From Helicobacter_D ganmani (lineage in GTDB: Bacteria; Campylobacterota; Campylobacteria; Campylobacterales; Helicobacteraceae), in NCBI RefSeq assembly GCF_965138225.1, contig NZ_CBCSAX010000008.1: a DNA stretch of 64,000 bases; one strand, 5' to 3'. The stretch's first letter is position 1. Every line of letters begins with the position of its first letter. Below, in pieces: positions 44,088 to 53,200 of the stretch. The translations under genes and the position numbers were made by a program. The notes beneath the pieces were generated by a model that searched no databases, had not been told where the DNA came from, and saw nothing but the letters and a program-made list of their open reading frames with translations.

Positions 44088-45143
44088 ATGTTATATTATC
44101 TTTATTCTTTGTTTGACATCAATCTTTTTCAATATATTACCGTGCGTTCTGCAATTGCGTTTTTTATAGCTCTTTTGCTCACAATCTTTGCAATGCCCTA
44201 TTATATTTTATGGGCAAATCAACACGCATTCCAACCGATTTCGCAATTTGCCCCCAAAAACCACCAACAAAAAATCCATACTCCCACAATGGGTGGAATC
44301 GTATTTGTCTGCACAACTTTGCTTTCAACTCTGCTTTGTGCCAAACTCAATCATATCTATATCTTGCTTGGAATCGCAACTTTGCTTTGCTTTGCAATGC
44401 TTGGAATCAGCGACGATTATTCTAAAATAACACAATGCAAAAACGCCGGAATGAGTGCAAAAACTAAGTTTTTGTTGCAGATTGTCATTAGTCTTATCCT
44501 CTCGTGCGGATTGTATCTAGTTGGCTTAAATTCGGAATTTTATTTACCCTTTTTCAAGAATCCTTTGTTTGATTGGAATCTTCTTGGAATCTTGTTTTGG
44601 ACACTTGTTTTTATTGCTACAAGCAATGCAGTCAATCTTACGGACGGACTAGATGGACTTGTTGCGATTCCATCTATTTATGCGCTGACTTCTCTTAGCG
44701 TGTTTGTCTATGTCGCAGGACATTCGGGCTTAAGTGCTTATTTGCTTTATCCCAAAGTCTTAGATAGCAGTGAGCTTGTGATTCTCTCCTCTGCACTAAT
44801 TGGCGCACTGATTGGATTCCTTTGGTATAACTGCCACCCTGCGCAAGTCTTTATGGGAGATAGTGGCTCTCTAAGCTTGGGTGGTTTTATCGCTTATATG
44901 GCGATTGTGTCCAAGAATGAGATTCTACTTTTCCTTATTGGATTTATTTTCGTTGTGGAAGCACTATCGGTAATTTTACAGATTGGAAGCTATAAAACGC
45001 GTGGTAAAAAGATTTTTTTAATGGCACCCTTACATCATCACTTTGAGGAAAAAGGCTTGAATGAGAGCAAAATCATCGTGCGATTCTGGATTGTCGCTCT
45101 GATGAGTAATCTCATTGCTCTTTTAACTTTGAAAATAAGGTAA
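44088..45143 (+). CDS. mraY: Phospho-N-acetylmuramoyl-pentapeptide transferase MraY
   Basis: Makes lipid I by transferring phospho-MurNAc-pentapeptide to undecaprenyl phosphate in the inner membrane. 351 residues, about ten helices. Motifs: KIHTPTMGGIVF (about 62-73), DDYSK, NAVNLTDGLDGL (about 184-195), FMGDSGSLSLGG (about 255-266), PLHHHFE. Followed 4 bases later by murD. The weak TAGAAT upstream is a possible -10. Confidence 0.96.
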   Translation: MLYYLYSLFDINLFQYITVRSAIAFFIALLLTIFAMPYYILWANQHAFQPISQFAPKNHQQKIHTPTMGGIVFVCTTLLSTLLCAKLNHIYILLGIATLLCFAMLGISDDYSKITQCKNAGMSAKTKFLLQIVISLILSCGLYLVGLNSEFYLPFFKNPLFDWNLLGILFWTLVFIATSNAVNLTDGLDGLVAIPSIYALTSLSVFVYVAGHSGLSAYLLYPKVLDSSELVILSSALIGALIGFLWYNCHPAQVFMGDSGSLSLGGFIAYMAIVSKNEILLFLIGFIFVVEALSVILQIGSYKTRGKKIFLMAPLHHHFEEKGLNESKIIVRFWIVALMSNLIALLTLKIR

Positions 45144-45147
45144 ATTT

Positions 45148-46407
45148 ATGTTAATACTTTTAGGATTTGGGGGAACGAATCGCGCAATTGCAAAATCTTT
45201 TTCGCCTTGTATTGCACTAGATGATAGTTTCACGCAAAAAAGTCAAGATGCTTTGGGCAATCTCTTGCTTCCAAGCGAAAGTCTAAGCGAAGTCTTGGTG
45301 CAGAATCCTGAAGCCTCCATTATCACAAGCCCCGGGATTCCACCTAGTAATGCGATGATTGTAACCGCATTGGATTTTGTTGCGACACACCCTAAAGCAC
45401 GACTTTTAAGCGAATATGACTTTTTTGCGCCCACAATGCCTCCCTCTGTGTGGATTAGCGGCACAAATGGCAAAACCACTACCACGCAAATGCTTACACA
45501 TTTGCTACAATCTTTTGGTGCGCAAAGCGGAGGTAATATCGGCACACCTTTAGCAAAAATTGATACAAATGCACCCTTTTGGATACTTGAGACTAGCTCT
45601 TTTACCCTCCATTATACGCAGATTGCCAAACCTATTTTATATTTGCTTTTGCCGATTACGCAAGACCATATTAGCTGGCACGGAAGCTATGAAAACTATA
45701 TTACAGACAAACTCAAACCCATTTTATTTTTGAGAGAAAAAGAAGTTGCGATTCTACCCAAAAGTTTGGAATCGCATTCTTTTTGCAAGCAATCCCTTGC
45801 AAATCTTATCTTTTATCAAGATTCACAGGATTTAGCAAATATTTTTCGCCTAAATTTAAGTGCGATTGCCTTTAAAGAACCTTTCTTGTTGGACGCTACG
45901 CTTGCGATGAGCGCAAGTGAGATTTTGTTTTCTACTCAAGACTATACACTTTTAAACTCCTTTAAAATTGGTGCGCATAAAATAGAGGAATTTTACGACA
46001 AGGCAGGGAATCTTTGGGTAGATGATAGCAAAGGAACGAATCTGGACGCGACAATGGAAGCCATTAAATGCTATCAGGAGTTAAAAATATTATTGATTCT
46101 CGGGGGAGATGACAAAGGGGCGGATTTAACCCCACTTTTTGGACTTATTTCGCAATGCCAAATTGAAATTTTTGCGATTGGTAGCAATACGGATAAACTC
46201 TGCGCACTCGCAAAATCCGCAAATACCCCCTGCTACGCCTGTCATACTTTAGAAGTTGCTGTGCGCCAAATCAAAGAAATTTTTGCGACACAAAGCCTTA
46301 AAGCACGAAATTATGTCGCATTACTCTCTCCTGCTGCGGCAAGTTTAGACCAATTTAGCTCCTATAAAGAACGAGGAGAAAAATTCAAAGCTTACGCATT
46401 GGAATAA
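45148..46407 (+). CDS. murD: UDP-N-acetylmuramoylalanine-D-glutamate ligase MurD
   Basis: ATP-dependent addition of D-Glu to UDP-MurNAc-Ala. 419 residues: N-terminal UDP-binding domain (ILLGFGGTNRAIAKSF), central ATPase with ISGTNGKTTTTQMLTHLL (about 109-126), and the C-terminal ligase domain (WVDDSKGTNLDATMEAI, LILGGDDKGADL). A few tens of residues shorter than the E. coli enzyme, as usual in Helicobacter. Followed by decayed DNA. Confidence 0.95.
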   Translation: MLILLGFGGTNRAIAKSFSPCIALDDSFTQKSQDALGNLLLPSESLSEVLVQNPEASIITSPGIPPSNAMIVTALDFVATHPKARLLSEYDFFAPTMPPSVWISGTNGKTTTTQMLTHLLQSFGAQSGGNIGTPLAKIDTNAPFWILETSSFTLHYTQIAKPILYLLLPITQDHISWHGSYENYITDKLKPILFLREKEVAILPKSLESHSFCKQSLANLIFYQDSQDLANIFRLNLSAIAFKEPFLLDATLAMSASEILFSTQDYTLLNSFKIGAHKIEEFYDKAGNLWVDDSKGTNLDATMEAIKCYQELKILLILGGDDKGADLTPLFGLISQCQIEIFAIGSNTDKLCALAKSANTPCYACHTLEVAVRQIKEIFATQSLKARNYVALLSPAAASLDQFSSYKERGEKFKAYALE

Positions 46408-46432
46408 TAATTGCGTGTTGCGTTATCTATAA

Positions 46433-47290
46433 CTTTGCAAAATAAAATCTTGCGATGGAATCTTTTTTGATTGCCTACATCAGGTAGAATCTGCGAGCAA
46501 TTTTGACACGCTTTTGCTTGCCAACCCCACAGAATCACAAACTTCCCCTCAAGAAGAATCTTTTATCCCGCTAAATGAAATTGCTTTGAATCCCAAACTC
46601 CAACACAAGATTTAAAGTTTTTTGCCTTCTCGCACTCTAGCGAGTTTTTAAAATCCCTAGACAAAGCAAAGCTCGCTTCAGAGGAACTCAATCCCCTCTC
46701 CTATCCGCGCAGTATCTCTGTCATCAGCGAACTAATGAACGAGAAGTTAGAGGAATTGTATGCGACAACAAAAGACCCAAATGACCCAAAATTGCATTTG
46801 CTCTTAGACCGCGCTCAAGCAGTATGGGAAAGTGCAAGTAACTTCAGAACAGCAGCACGAAAGGAGTGGCTTGAATTAATGCGTTTTTCTCTACATTTGA
46901 AGCGGATTTAAGCACGAGAGAGAAAAATCCGATTTTTGAACACGCAAATATTATCGAAACCTATTGGCACATTCAAAGCGGCGGAGAGGACGGCAAAATC
47001 ATTCTAGAAAATGAAATGGTTTATCAAGAATATTTTGATGAGGAGACGCCTAATATTTTGGCTTTACTCTGATAACGCAAAATTTTGTTTATGCTTATAG
47101 AGAGGAAGTGCTAAAATATGGCACGACACAAGCTGTTTTGCAGGTTTATGAAAAATCTGCAAATGCAGATTCTGGCATACAAAGCAACATAATTGCACAT
47201 TGTAGCTATCAAATGCAAAAATCATTGGATTTCCACGAACAAAATCTCAAGCTCATTGGTGAAGCAAGTCGTATAGAAAAAAGGGCTTAA
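46433..47290 (+). pseudogene. Decayed gene of unknown family
   Basis: Four consecutive open pieces in different plus-strand frames read as one broken protein: FFDCLHQVESASNFDTLL to a stop at 46613, then FFAFSHSSEFLKSLDKAKLA through NPLSYPRSISVISELMNEKL to a stop at 46909, then EADLSTREKNPIFEHANIIE through ENEMVYQEYFDEE to a stop near 47070, then ITQNFVYAYREEVLKYGTTQ to 47290. Each stop coincides with a frame change, which points to indels, not recoding. The family is not recognised. Soluble, acidic, rich in Glu and Asn. Confidence 0.6.
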
Positions 47291-47295
47291 GGACT

Positions 47296-48309
47296 TTAGG
47301 ATTTAAATTTATTTTGGAATCTCGTAGGAAACACGATTAACACTTGAAATTCAATCTTTATTTCCGCATTTTCTGTGCTTTTAAGCAATGAGGGAAGCAA
47401 ATCATAATCCAAAATATTTGGTTGTGGAGGTTGCCAAGAGATTTTGTAACCGCCCTTTTCCATAGAATTTGGTTGCAAATAAAACGACAATACCTTTGCG
47501 ATAGAATCCACTATTGTTTCTTGCTCTTTTTGTGAAAATTTTTCCACAAGAGGAACAAAAAAGCCAAATCCTATAAGCTCTACTTGATGAATCCTAAAAG
47601 CATTAATGTTTTGTTCTATTTCTTTTAAGCATTTCGTTTCTATTTCACCATTTTTAGTGGAATCCTTGATGATTTTTGGCAAAGTAGATAAATAATTTAT
47701 AAAGAGATTTTCCAAATCCTTAGATTCTGCTTGAATGCCGTATTCTGATAGAATCTCTATAATCCTTGATTCGTTAGAATCCAAAAACAAGGGATTATTG
47801 AAGCTCTCTTTTTTTGTGTAGAATTGATAGACTTTGTCCATCGTTTCTTTTAAAAGTTTTGGATTCTCTTTGTGGAGTTGCAACATTTGTTTATTCATTT
47901 GCAAATAAATAAAATCTTGCGCCTCTTGTGCTTCTTGCTGTGTGATAGACAAATACGCATAATGCTTTATTTTTCTCTCTATTTGTCTTAGAAATTCGCT
48001 TTGCTCCATTAGGAATTTTGAATGATTTATGCGTTGAATGCGCCGATAAAATTGGCTAAATTTAAAAATTTCTAGCAAAATATTTTCTTCGCTTAAACTA
48101 GATTCTTGACTTTTAGAATGCGAAAAAGTGCTTGAAATTGTAAGATTTGCATTGTGGATAGAGGGCGAGTGAAAAAGCAAAGTTTGCAAAATCCAATCCA
48201 TTGTGTTTTTATTCACAAGGACATTGGGAGATTTTTCTATTTTAAGTTTTGGAGAGAGATTCTGATAATGTTGGGGATTGCAACTTGCAAAAGAATCAAA
48301 AGTCAGCAT
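47296..48309 (-). CDS. Hypothetical protein, mostly helical
   Basis: 337 residues, not recognised. No signal peptide or membrane helix. The middle is strongly helical and charged (FYRRIQRINHSKFLMEQSEF, LRQIERKIKHYAYLSITQQE). The C-terminus (about 245-337) alternates hydrophobics (GFGFFVPLVEKF, IKIEFQVLIVFPTRF). Flanked by a pseudogene, 5 bases beyond its end, and a 291-base gene-free stretch, so it belongs to an accessory region. No partner genes are apparent. Confidence 0.65.
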   Translation of the reverse strand: MLTFDSFASCNPQHYQNLSPKLKIEKSPNVLVNKNTMDWILQTLLFHSPSIHNANLTISSTFSHSKSQESSLSEENILLEIFKFSQFYRRIQRINHSKFLMEQSEFLRQIERKIKHYAYLSITQQEAQEAQDFIYLQMNKQMLQLHKENPKLLKETMDKVYQFYTKKESFNNPLFLDSNESRIIEILSEYGIQAESKDLENLFINYLSTLPKIIKDSTKNGEIETKCLKEIEQNINAFRIHQVELIGFGFFVPLVEKFSQKEQETIVDSIAKVLSFYLQPNSMEKGGYKISWQPPQPNILDYDLLPSLLKSTENAEIKIEFQVLIVFPTRFQNKFKS

Positions 48310-48600
48310 AATTATCCTTCTATTTGTTTCCTACAAATTTTCCACTCCATTACTTTTGACATAAGCAAATATCATACCAAAATCTTCATTCTATTGGCAC
48401 AATTATTCTTGTGGATTTGATTTTTTACCCACAGATTTACTTTATTCCTGCTAATAAGGATTCTAAAATTAGGCAGCATAAACCTTATAGAGCAAGTAAA
48501 TCAACTAAATATAAGCGCACAAATTTTACAATGGAATCTTAAGGGACGAGTTCTTTTATTTGGATTGCTCCACTGCGTTCGTGAGGACGCAATGGCTAGA
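48310..48600. other. Gene-free AT-rich intergenic region
   Basis: No open frame of note. It contains a REP-like element at 48562-48594 and otherwise AT-rich DNA with several near -10 sequences facing the hypothetical gene on the minus strand. A TGGCACAATTATTCTT near 48392 faintly resembles a sigma-54 site but lacks the GC of the -12 box and points away from the neighbouring minus-strand gene. Confidence 0.5.
48562..48594. repeat. REP-like intergenic element, second copy
   Basis: GGATTGCTCCACTGCGTTCG then TGAGGACGCAATGGC. It shares the GGATT...C and GGACGCAA ends with the element at 40312 and can fold on itself (ATTGC with GCAAT). Confidence 0.45.
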
Positions 48601-48861
48601 TTAATCAACAAACACTCCATTATAACCCGTCGTTGCAACAGCTTCTAGGAGTTTTTCTTTTGGAATATTGTCCCTGCATTCTACTTTGGCAATTTTATCT
48701 TTCAAGGAGGCTTTTGCACTTGTAACTCCCTCCACTTTTAAGAGTGCTTTTCTCACCATTGCCGTGCAAAGCGGGCAGTGCATACCCTCCACATAAATTT
48801 TATATTCTCCTCCAAACATCAATCCGCCACATAATAACAATAAAAACAAAGCTTTATTCAT
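48601..48861 (-). CDS. Secreted heavy-metal-associated (MerP-like) protein
   Basis: 86 residues: Sec signal peptide (MNKALFLLLLCGGLMFGG, about 1-18) then a single HMA ferredoxin-like domain with the metal-binding MHCPLC (Cys29, Cys32). Periplasmic metal chaperones of this layout are MerP (mercury) or copper-binding relatives. It overlaps the MerT-like gene by 8 bases, which favours a MerTP-type uptake pair. There is no merA or merR in view, so the metal is undecided. Confidence 0.85.
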   Translation of the reverse strand: MNKALFLLLLCGGLMFGGEYKIYVEGMHCPLCTAMVRKALLKVEGVTSAKASLKDKIAKVECRDNIPKEKLLEAVATTGYNGVFVD

Positions 48862-49168
48862 AAAACCAACCTAAAATTTCTGGATAAAACAAAATGCAGA
48901 ACAAAACCAACAGCCAAAAAAAGCCACTCACGCTCTTTTTTCTTTTGCAAGTTTTTGCACAATCGCATTTCAAAATTCCAAAATAAAAATACAAGACAAA
49001 ACACAAGCAAGATAACACACTCAAAATCAAACGATAAGGAGCAAGAAACTCCACGCCTGCGATTCCAAACGAGAATCCAAACAACAGAAAAAGGAGTGCG
49101 GGTAAGCAACAAATGCTCGCCAACACCCCTAGGCTAAACGAAACAATTAAGCCAATCTTTGCTTTCAT
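48854..49168 (-). CDS. MerT-like metal transport membrane protein
   Basis: 104 residues, three hydrophobic helices (about 5-35, 46-66, 80-100). A vicinal Cys pair Cys20-Cys21 in the first helix (SICCLPALL) and a second cysteine cluster in the loop after helix 2 (KCDCAKTC, Cys68, 70, 74) match the MerT plan of handing the metal from the periplasmic partner to the cytoplasm. Overlaps the MerP-like gene and starts 3 bases after the transglutaminase stop. Confidence 0.8.
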   Translation of the reverse strand: MKAKIGLIVSFSLGVLASICCLPALLFLLFGFSFGIAGVEFLAPYRLILSVLSCLCFVLYFYFGILKCDCAKTCKRKKSVSGFFWLLVLFCILFYPEILGWFYE

Positions 49169-49171
49169 TGG

Positions 49172-50272
49172 TTATTTTTCAACAGAAATGTAAGAATAAG
49201 AAAAACCTTTTGCGTCATAATAATCCAACACATTTTCCTCTACTTCGCCATAAGGATAACCAAAGTTATTTAGCGGTGTTTCCGCAGGTATAGGTGTCAG
49301 GATAAAATCTCTTGCGGTATTGTAACCCAACCAACACATTTCCCAACTTCCAAAGAGATATTCGCGCAATTTTTTGATTTTTTGGTCTTCATTGCTCAAG
49401 TTTTCACTCAACCTTACTTTTGCAACATCACCTGGGTCGCAAGGAATCCAACCATAACCTCTGACATAAAATTCTGCGCGGCAGTGTTGCCCACTAGTGA
49501 TATTTGCAACTTTATCTTTCGCGCTTCCCATTGCGTTAGAAAAACTTGATTGCCCAAGCCGAATCCCAAAAATTTCCCTTGCAGGAATCCCAATGCTTCT
49601 ACAAAGCGCAACAAAAACCGAGCTAATATCCGTGCATTTGCCATATAGCTTTTTAGATTCTAAAATTGCCTTTGCATCGCCCACACCGCAACCCAAAATA
49701 CTTTCGTCGCGTTGCATATTTGTCGCAACCCATTCAAAAATTGCTTTTGCTTTTTGGCAATCATTTGCATTTTGTGCTTTGGCATTTTTTAAGATTTCTT
49801 TTGCGGTTGTTTTTACGATTCCATCAGTTTGGATATGTTCAGTTGCCACCAAATAAGGCTTAACCTCTTGTGGAATCTTAGCGTTTTTGTTGAATTTTGC
49901 CTGCACTTCTTCAAAGTCTGTCGTGCGCTCATAAGTCGTAATATCAAACTTGATTTCCAAATTTGGACTTTTGACTTTGTCAAATTCTGCAAAAAGCGTT
50001 GGAATCTGCGTATTGCTAATATACGCATTGGTGTAATTCCCGCTCAACGCAAGATTACTAGTCAAAAATTGATAGGGCGTTGATGAAGGAAGCGGAATCC
50101 AAAGCTTACATTTTCCAGATTCCAAAATATTATGCTTGAAAGTTACAGAAAATTCTCTTTTTCTCTGATGTTTTTGACTTTGCTTGGTGTTTTGGGATTT
50201 ATTTTCTGCTAGAAGCGGGAAGCAACCCAAAGCACCTATTCCTGCCAACTTAAAAAGAGTTCGTCTTTCCAT
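49172..50272 (-). CDS. Transglutaminase-like protein with Tat-type signal
   Basis: 366 residues. N-terminal twin-arginine signal ERRTLFKLAGIGALG (residues 2-16) with a short hydrophobic core. A beta-rich domain (about 40-150), then a transglutaminase-like cysteine protease core: Cys in YGKCTDISSVFVALCRSIG, His in GQHCRAEFYVRG, Asp in WIPCDPGDVAKV. Such secreted domains act as peptidases or amidases. Ribosome site AAAGGA. First gene of a tight operon with the MerT- and MerP-like genes; a link between the two activities is not known to me. Confidence 0.85.
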   Translation of the reverse strand: MERRTLFKLAGIGALGCFPLLAENKSQNTKQSQKHQRKREFSVTFKHNILESGKCKLWIPLPSSTPYQFLTSNLALSGNYTNAYISNTQIPTLFAEFDKVKSPNLEIKFDITTYERTTDFEEVQAKFNKNAKIPQEVKPYLVATEHIQTDGIVKTTAKEILKNAKAQNANDCQKAKAIFEWVATNMQRDESILGCGVGDAKAILESKKLYGKCTDISSVFVALCRSIGIPAREIFGIRLGQSSFSNAMGSAKDKVANITSGQHCRAEFYVRGYGWIPCDPGDVAKVRLSENLSNEDQKIKKLREYLFGSWEMCWLGYNTARDFILTPIPAETPLNNFGYPYGEVEENVLDYYDAKGFSYSYISVEK

Positions 50273-50352
50273 TTTTATCCTTTGAATTAAAAGTGTAAGC
50301 TTATATTTTATCCAATCCCATTACAATAGAATCTTAAAGGCGAGATTTTAGA

Positions 50353-50588
50353 CTATGGATTGCTTCCGCTCTCACTATATTTGTTTCTAGCAAAAATGAT
50401 ATGGGGAGTTTCCTTGCGGAACTCTAAACTTTGAAGCAAATCTTTGATAAAACTTTCATCGCAATGAATAAGGCAAGAAATTGATTCAAGATTTGAAGCG
50501 CAAAGTAAGAATTATCAAAGAAAAACCACCCCAAAACTGCCCTAGCACTCCAACAAAAACCCATAAAAAATGAAAGAAATCTTTTCAT
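50353..50588 (-). pseudogene. Possible gene remnant
   Basis: Within the 323-base gap between the transglutaminase and NifS-like genes. Two minus-strand frames read like protein: a 54-codon frame from an ATG at 50588 (MKRFLSFFMGFCWSARAVLG..., hydrophobic, no ribosome site) and an open 52-codon frame ending at 50353 with SCLIHCDESFIKDLLQSLEF. They overlap in different frames, so at most one is genuine; the second looks like the decayed C-terminus of a soluble protein. The rest of 50273-50595 shows nothing. Confidence 0.3.
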
Positions 50589-50595
50589 TTTGCTT

Positions 50596-51924
50596 TCAAA
50601 CCGAATGAAGGATTTGCTTCAACGCCTCTAAAAGCCGATTGATTTCCTCTTGCGTATGCGTATAATGCACATTTAGGCGCACCCAACCGGGCTTTTGGAT
50701 AAAAAAGGCATTATCCTCCAATCCCAACAAATCGTGTCCATAAGGTCCAGCACAAGCACAACCTGCGCGAGTGAGAATCCCATATTCTTTGGACAATTGA
50801 AGTGAGACTTCAAAGGGTGAGATTCCGCGAATATTAAACGAAAAAATTCCCAAAGCATTATGTTCTAAATTACCATAAGTTATTATCTTGGGTTCATTTT
50901 CTAAAAATTCCCGCAATGTGCGGATATAAGGAATCTTTGCTTGTTGTATCCATTCTTGCCCAATCTCCTCCCGCAAAGCATAGCCAAAATAGCTTCGTAA
51001 AAACTCTAAAATACCGGGCGTTCCTGCCTCCTCTCTTCTTTGCTCTTGTGCATAATATTGTGCGCTTGTGCGAGAAACATAACCAACAATACCCCCACCA
51101 CAAAAAGTTGGTGGCAAAGTTTTATCAATCAAGGCACGAGAAATGATTAAGATTCCACTTCCACCAATACCCCCCAAAAGTTTATGAGGAGAAAGAAAAG
51201 CTACATCATAAAAACTTGGTGGAATATCCAAATAAGGTGAGGTAGTCGCACAATCAAAACATACGATTCCGCCAAAGGAACGAATCAAATGAGAAATTTC
51301 CGCAAAGGGTGCTAAGATTCCACTTACATTGGAACCCAAAGCAAAAGAACCGATGATTTTACGCCCGACATTTGCACTTAAAATATTCTTTAAAGCCTCC
51401 AAATCCACCAATCCTTGCGTATTCAATCCTATACGCACAACTTCGCACAATCCCTCTCTGAAACTTAATTCATTGCTGTGGTGTTCATAAGGTCCAACAA
51501 TCACGAGCGGAAAAGAAGATTTATCACGCAAGGAATCCACTCCCAAAATTTGCTTTGTTCTGGGTGGAATATAAATCCCTAAGAGTTCTTGAAACTTTTT
51601 GATTGCAGCAGTTGAACCAAAGCCACAAGAGATTAAAGCAAAATTAGAATCAAGTTTAAAGATTTGCTTTAATCTTTCCCTCGCCTCCTCATATAAGGAG
51701 CTGATTAATTCTGCGTGGGAATTACTCTCGGAATGCGTATTGGCATAAAAGGGCAAAATCTTGTTCATTCGCGATTCTACGCATTTCGCTGCTAGCCCGC
51801 TCGCAGTCCAATCAAAATGATGGAATCCACTTTGCAAAATACACTCTTGTGATAAAATCTCACATTTGCGCCCTCTATCACTAGGCAAAGATTCCAAAAG
51901 CGGGGCGAAAAAATCTTGAATCAT
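50596..51924 (-). CDS. Class V aminotransferase, cysteine desulfurase-like
   Basis: 442-residue PLP enzyme of the NifS/SufS/CsdA fold. The PLP lysine is in LSPHKLLGGIGGSG (about 233-246), with the preceding VCFDCATTSPY (PLP Asp region). The C-terminal GCACAGPYG carries the cysteine where desulfurases have the persulfide Cys. The second, non-Isc NifS-like protein of H. pylori is of similar size. Sulfur transfer is likely; the acceptor is unknown. Alone in its transcription unit. Confidence 0.85.
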   Translation of the reverse strand: MIQDFFAPLLESLPSDRGRKCEILSQECILQSGFHHFDWTASGLAAKCVESRMNKILPFYANTHSESNSHAELISSLYEEARERLKQIFKLDSNFALISCGFGSTAAIKKFQELLGIYIPPRTKQILGVDSLRDKSSFPLVIVGPYEHHSNELSFREGLCEVVRIGLNTQGLVDLEALKNILSANVGRKIIGSFALGSNVSGILAPFAEISHLIRSFGGIVCFDCATTSPYLDIPPSFYDVAFLSPHKLLGGIGGSGILIISRALIDKTLPPTFCGGGIVGYVSRTSAQYYAQEQRREEAGTPGILEFLRSYFGYALREEIGQEWIQQAKIPYIRTLREFLENEPKIITYGNLEHNALGIFSFNIRGISPFEVSLQLSKEYGILTRAGCACAGPYGHDLLGLEDNAFFIQKPGWVRLNVHYTHTQEEINRLLEALKQILHSV

Positions 51925-52032
51925 TGTTTAAGATTCCTAAATAAAATTGTTTTGGAGCGCATTTTACCACAGATTTATGGCAATTTACCCTAAAGTAAGT
52001 TATACTTTTAATTTTGGAGTTTAAGCCCTATT

Positions 52033-53196
52033 ATGGAAAACATTATTACTTTTGGTATTATTGCAGTTTTGATTGTCATCGCACCTTTTCTTAGCTCGCT
52101 TTTACGCTTGCCTCTTGTGGTTACAGAGATTCTACTTGGTGCGCTTGCTTTTCATTTTGGACTTTTTTCACATTCCGAATCCCTAAGCTTTATTGCACAC
52201 ATTGGCTTTTTATTTTTGATGTTTCTATGTGGCTTAGAAGTGGATTTGAAAACCTTTACAAAACTCGGAATAGACTTCCTAAAATCTGCTTTTTTATATT
52301 TCTTAATTCTCTATGGTGTCGCTTGCTTGTATGTGCTTAATGCTGGGCTATCTAAGTTTTATATTGCTGCCTTGCCTGTAATGAGTTTGGGTATGATTAT
52401 GGCATTACTCAAAGAATACCCCAAAAATACATCTTGGCTACAACTTGCTTTAAATGTTGGAATCTTGGGTGAGCTGATTAGCATTGTTGTGCTTGTAGTG
52501 CTCAATGGTGCATATTCCTATGGATTAAATTGGGAATTATATAGGACATTGCTCGTTTTGTTTATTTTTTTAAGCGTCATTGTGGGTATGTTCAAGGTTG
52601 CAGACATTATGTTTTGGTGGTTTCCTACTTTGAAATTTTTTCTGATTCCAAAAAATGCAAGCAAAAATCAAGACATTCGCTTTAGCGCGATGCTGTTTTT
52701 AATTCTAATTGGAATCTCACAGATTCTAGGGCTAGAACGCGTGCTTGGGGCATTTTTAGCAGGTATGATTTTAGCGACTTATTTTCATCATCACAAAGGC
52801 TTGATAGACAAATTAAACGATTTTGGTTTTGGATTCTTTATTCCTTTATTTTTTATTTTCGTTGGCTCTACATTGGATTTGAATCTGATTACACAAAACC
52901 GACAACTCTTGTCGCTGACATTGAGCATTATTCTTGTTATGGTTATTTTACGCTTATTGGGGGCTTTCGTTGCATATAGAAAATACTTTGGGGATATAAA
53001 ACAAACAATCTTATTTGCCTTTAGCCACTCTATGCCTTTAACCTTCCTCGTCGCAACAGCGCAACTTGGTTTGCAATTCAATGCAATTGATACACACGAA
53101 TATTATGCTTTTATTCTTGCGGCTCTTTTGGAGGGAATCTTTTTGACGATTTGTATCAAGCTTTTGGATAACTATCAAGCTAAACCACATTTGTAA
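52033..53196 (+). CDS. CPA2-family cation/proton antiporter (KefB/NapA-like)
   Basis: 387 residues, about twelve helices, monovalent cation:proton antiporter-2 family. LGVL-type inverted repeat helices, FLMFLCGLEVDLKTF (about 59-73, with the conserved acidic residue), GAFLAGMILATYFHH. It ends without the RCK/TrkA-N regulatory domain of KefB, so ungated Na+(K+)/H+ exchange is likely. Preceded by TTGGAG and a TATACT -10 (52001-52006). Convergent with def. Confidence 0.88.
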   Translation: MENIITFGIIAVLIVIAPFLSSLLRLPLVVTEILLGALAFHFGLFSHSESLSFIAHIGFLFLMFLCGLEVDLKTFTKLGIDFLKSAFLYFLILYGVACLYVLNAGLSKFYIAALPVMSLGMIMALLKEYPKNTSWLQLALNVGILGELISIVVLVVLNGAYSYGLNWELYRTLLVLFIFLSVIVGMFKVADIMFWWFPTLKFFLIPKNASKNQDIRFSAMLFLILIGISQILGLERVLGAFLAGMILATYFHHHKGLIDKLNDFGFGFFIPLFFIFVGSTLDLNLITQNRQLLSLTLSIILVMVILRLLGAFVAYRKYFGDIKQTILFAFSHSMPLTFLVATAQLGLQFNAIDTHEYYAFILAALLEGIFLTICIKLLDNYQAKPHL

Positions 53197-53200
53197 AATT

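Noticed and set aside
46433..47290. Stops in the two decayed genes as selenocysteine or recoding sites, given selC in the window
   Set aside because: Two of the three stops here are TAA, and in each case the protein-like reading resumes in a different frame, so frameshift decay explains them. The same holds for the stops at 25917 (TAG) and near 25990 (TAA) in the SGNH-like remnant.
48385..48405. Sigma-54 promoter (TGGCACAATTATTCTT)
   Set aside because: The -12 GC is missing and the orientation leads into no plus-strand gene.
50596..51924. SelA, because of selC and a PLP fold nearby
   Set aside because: The sequence has NifS/SufS features (SPHKLLGG, GCACAGPYG) and not those of selenocysteine synthase.
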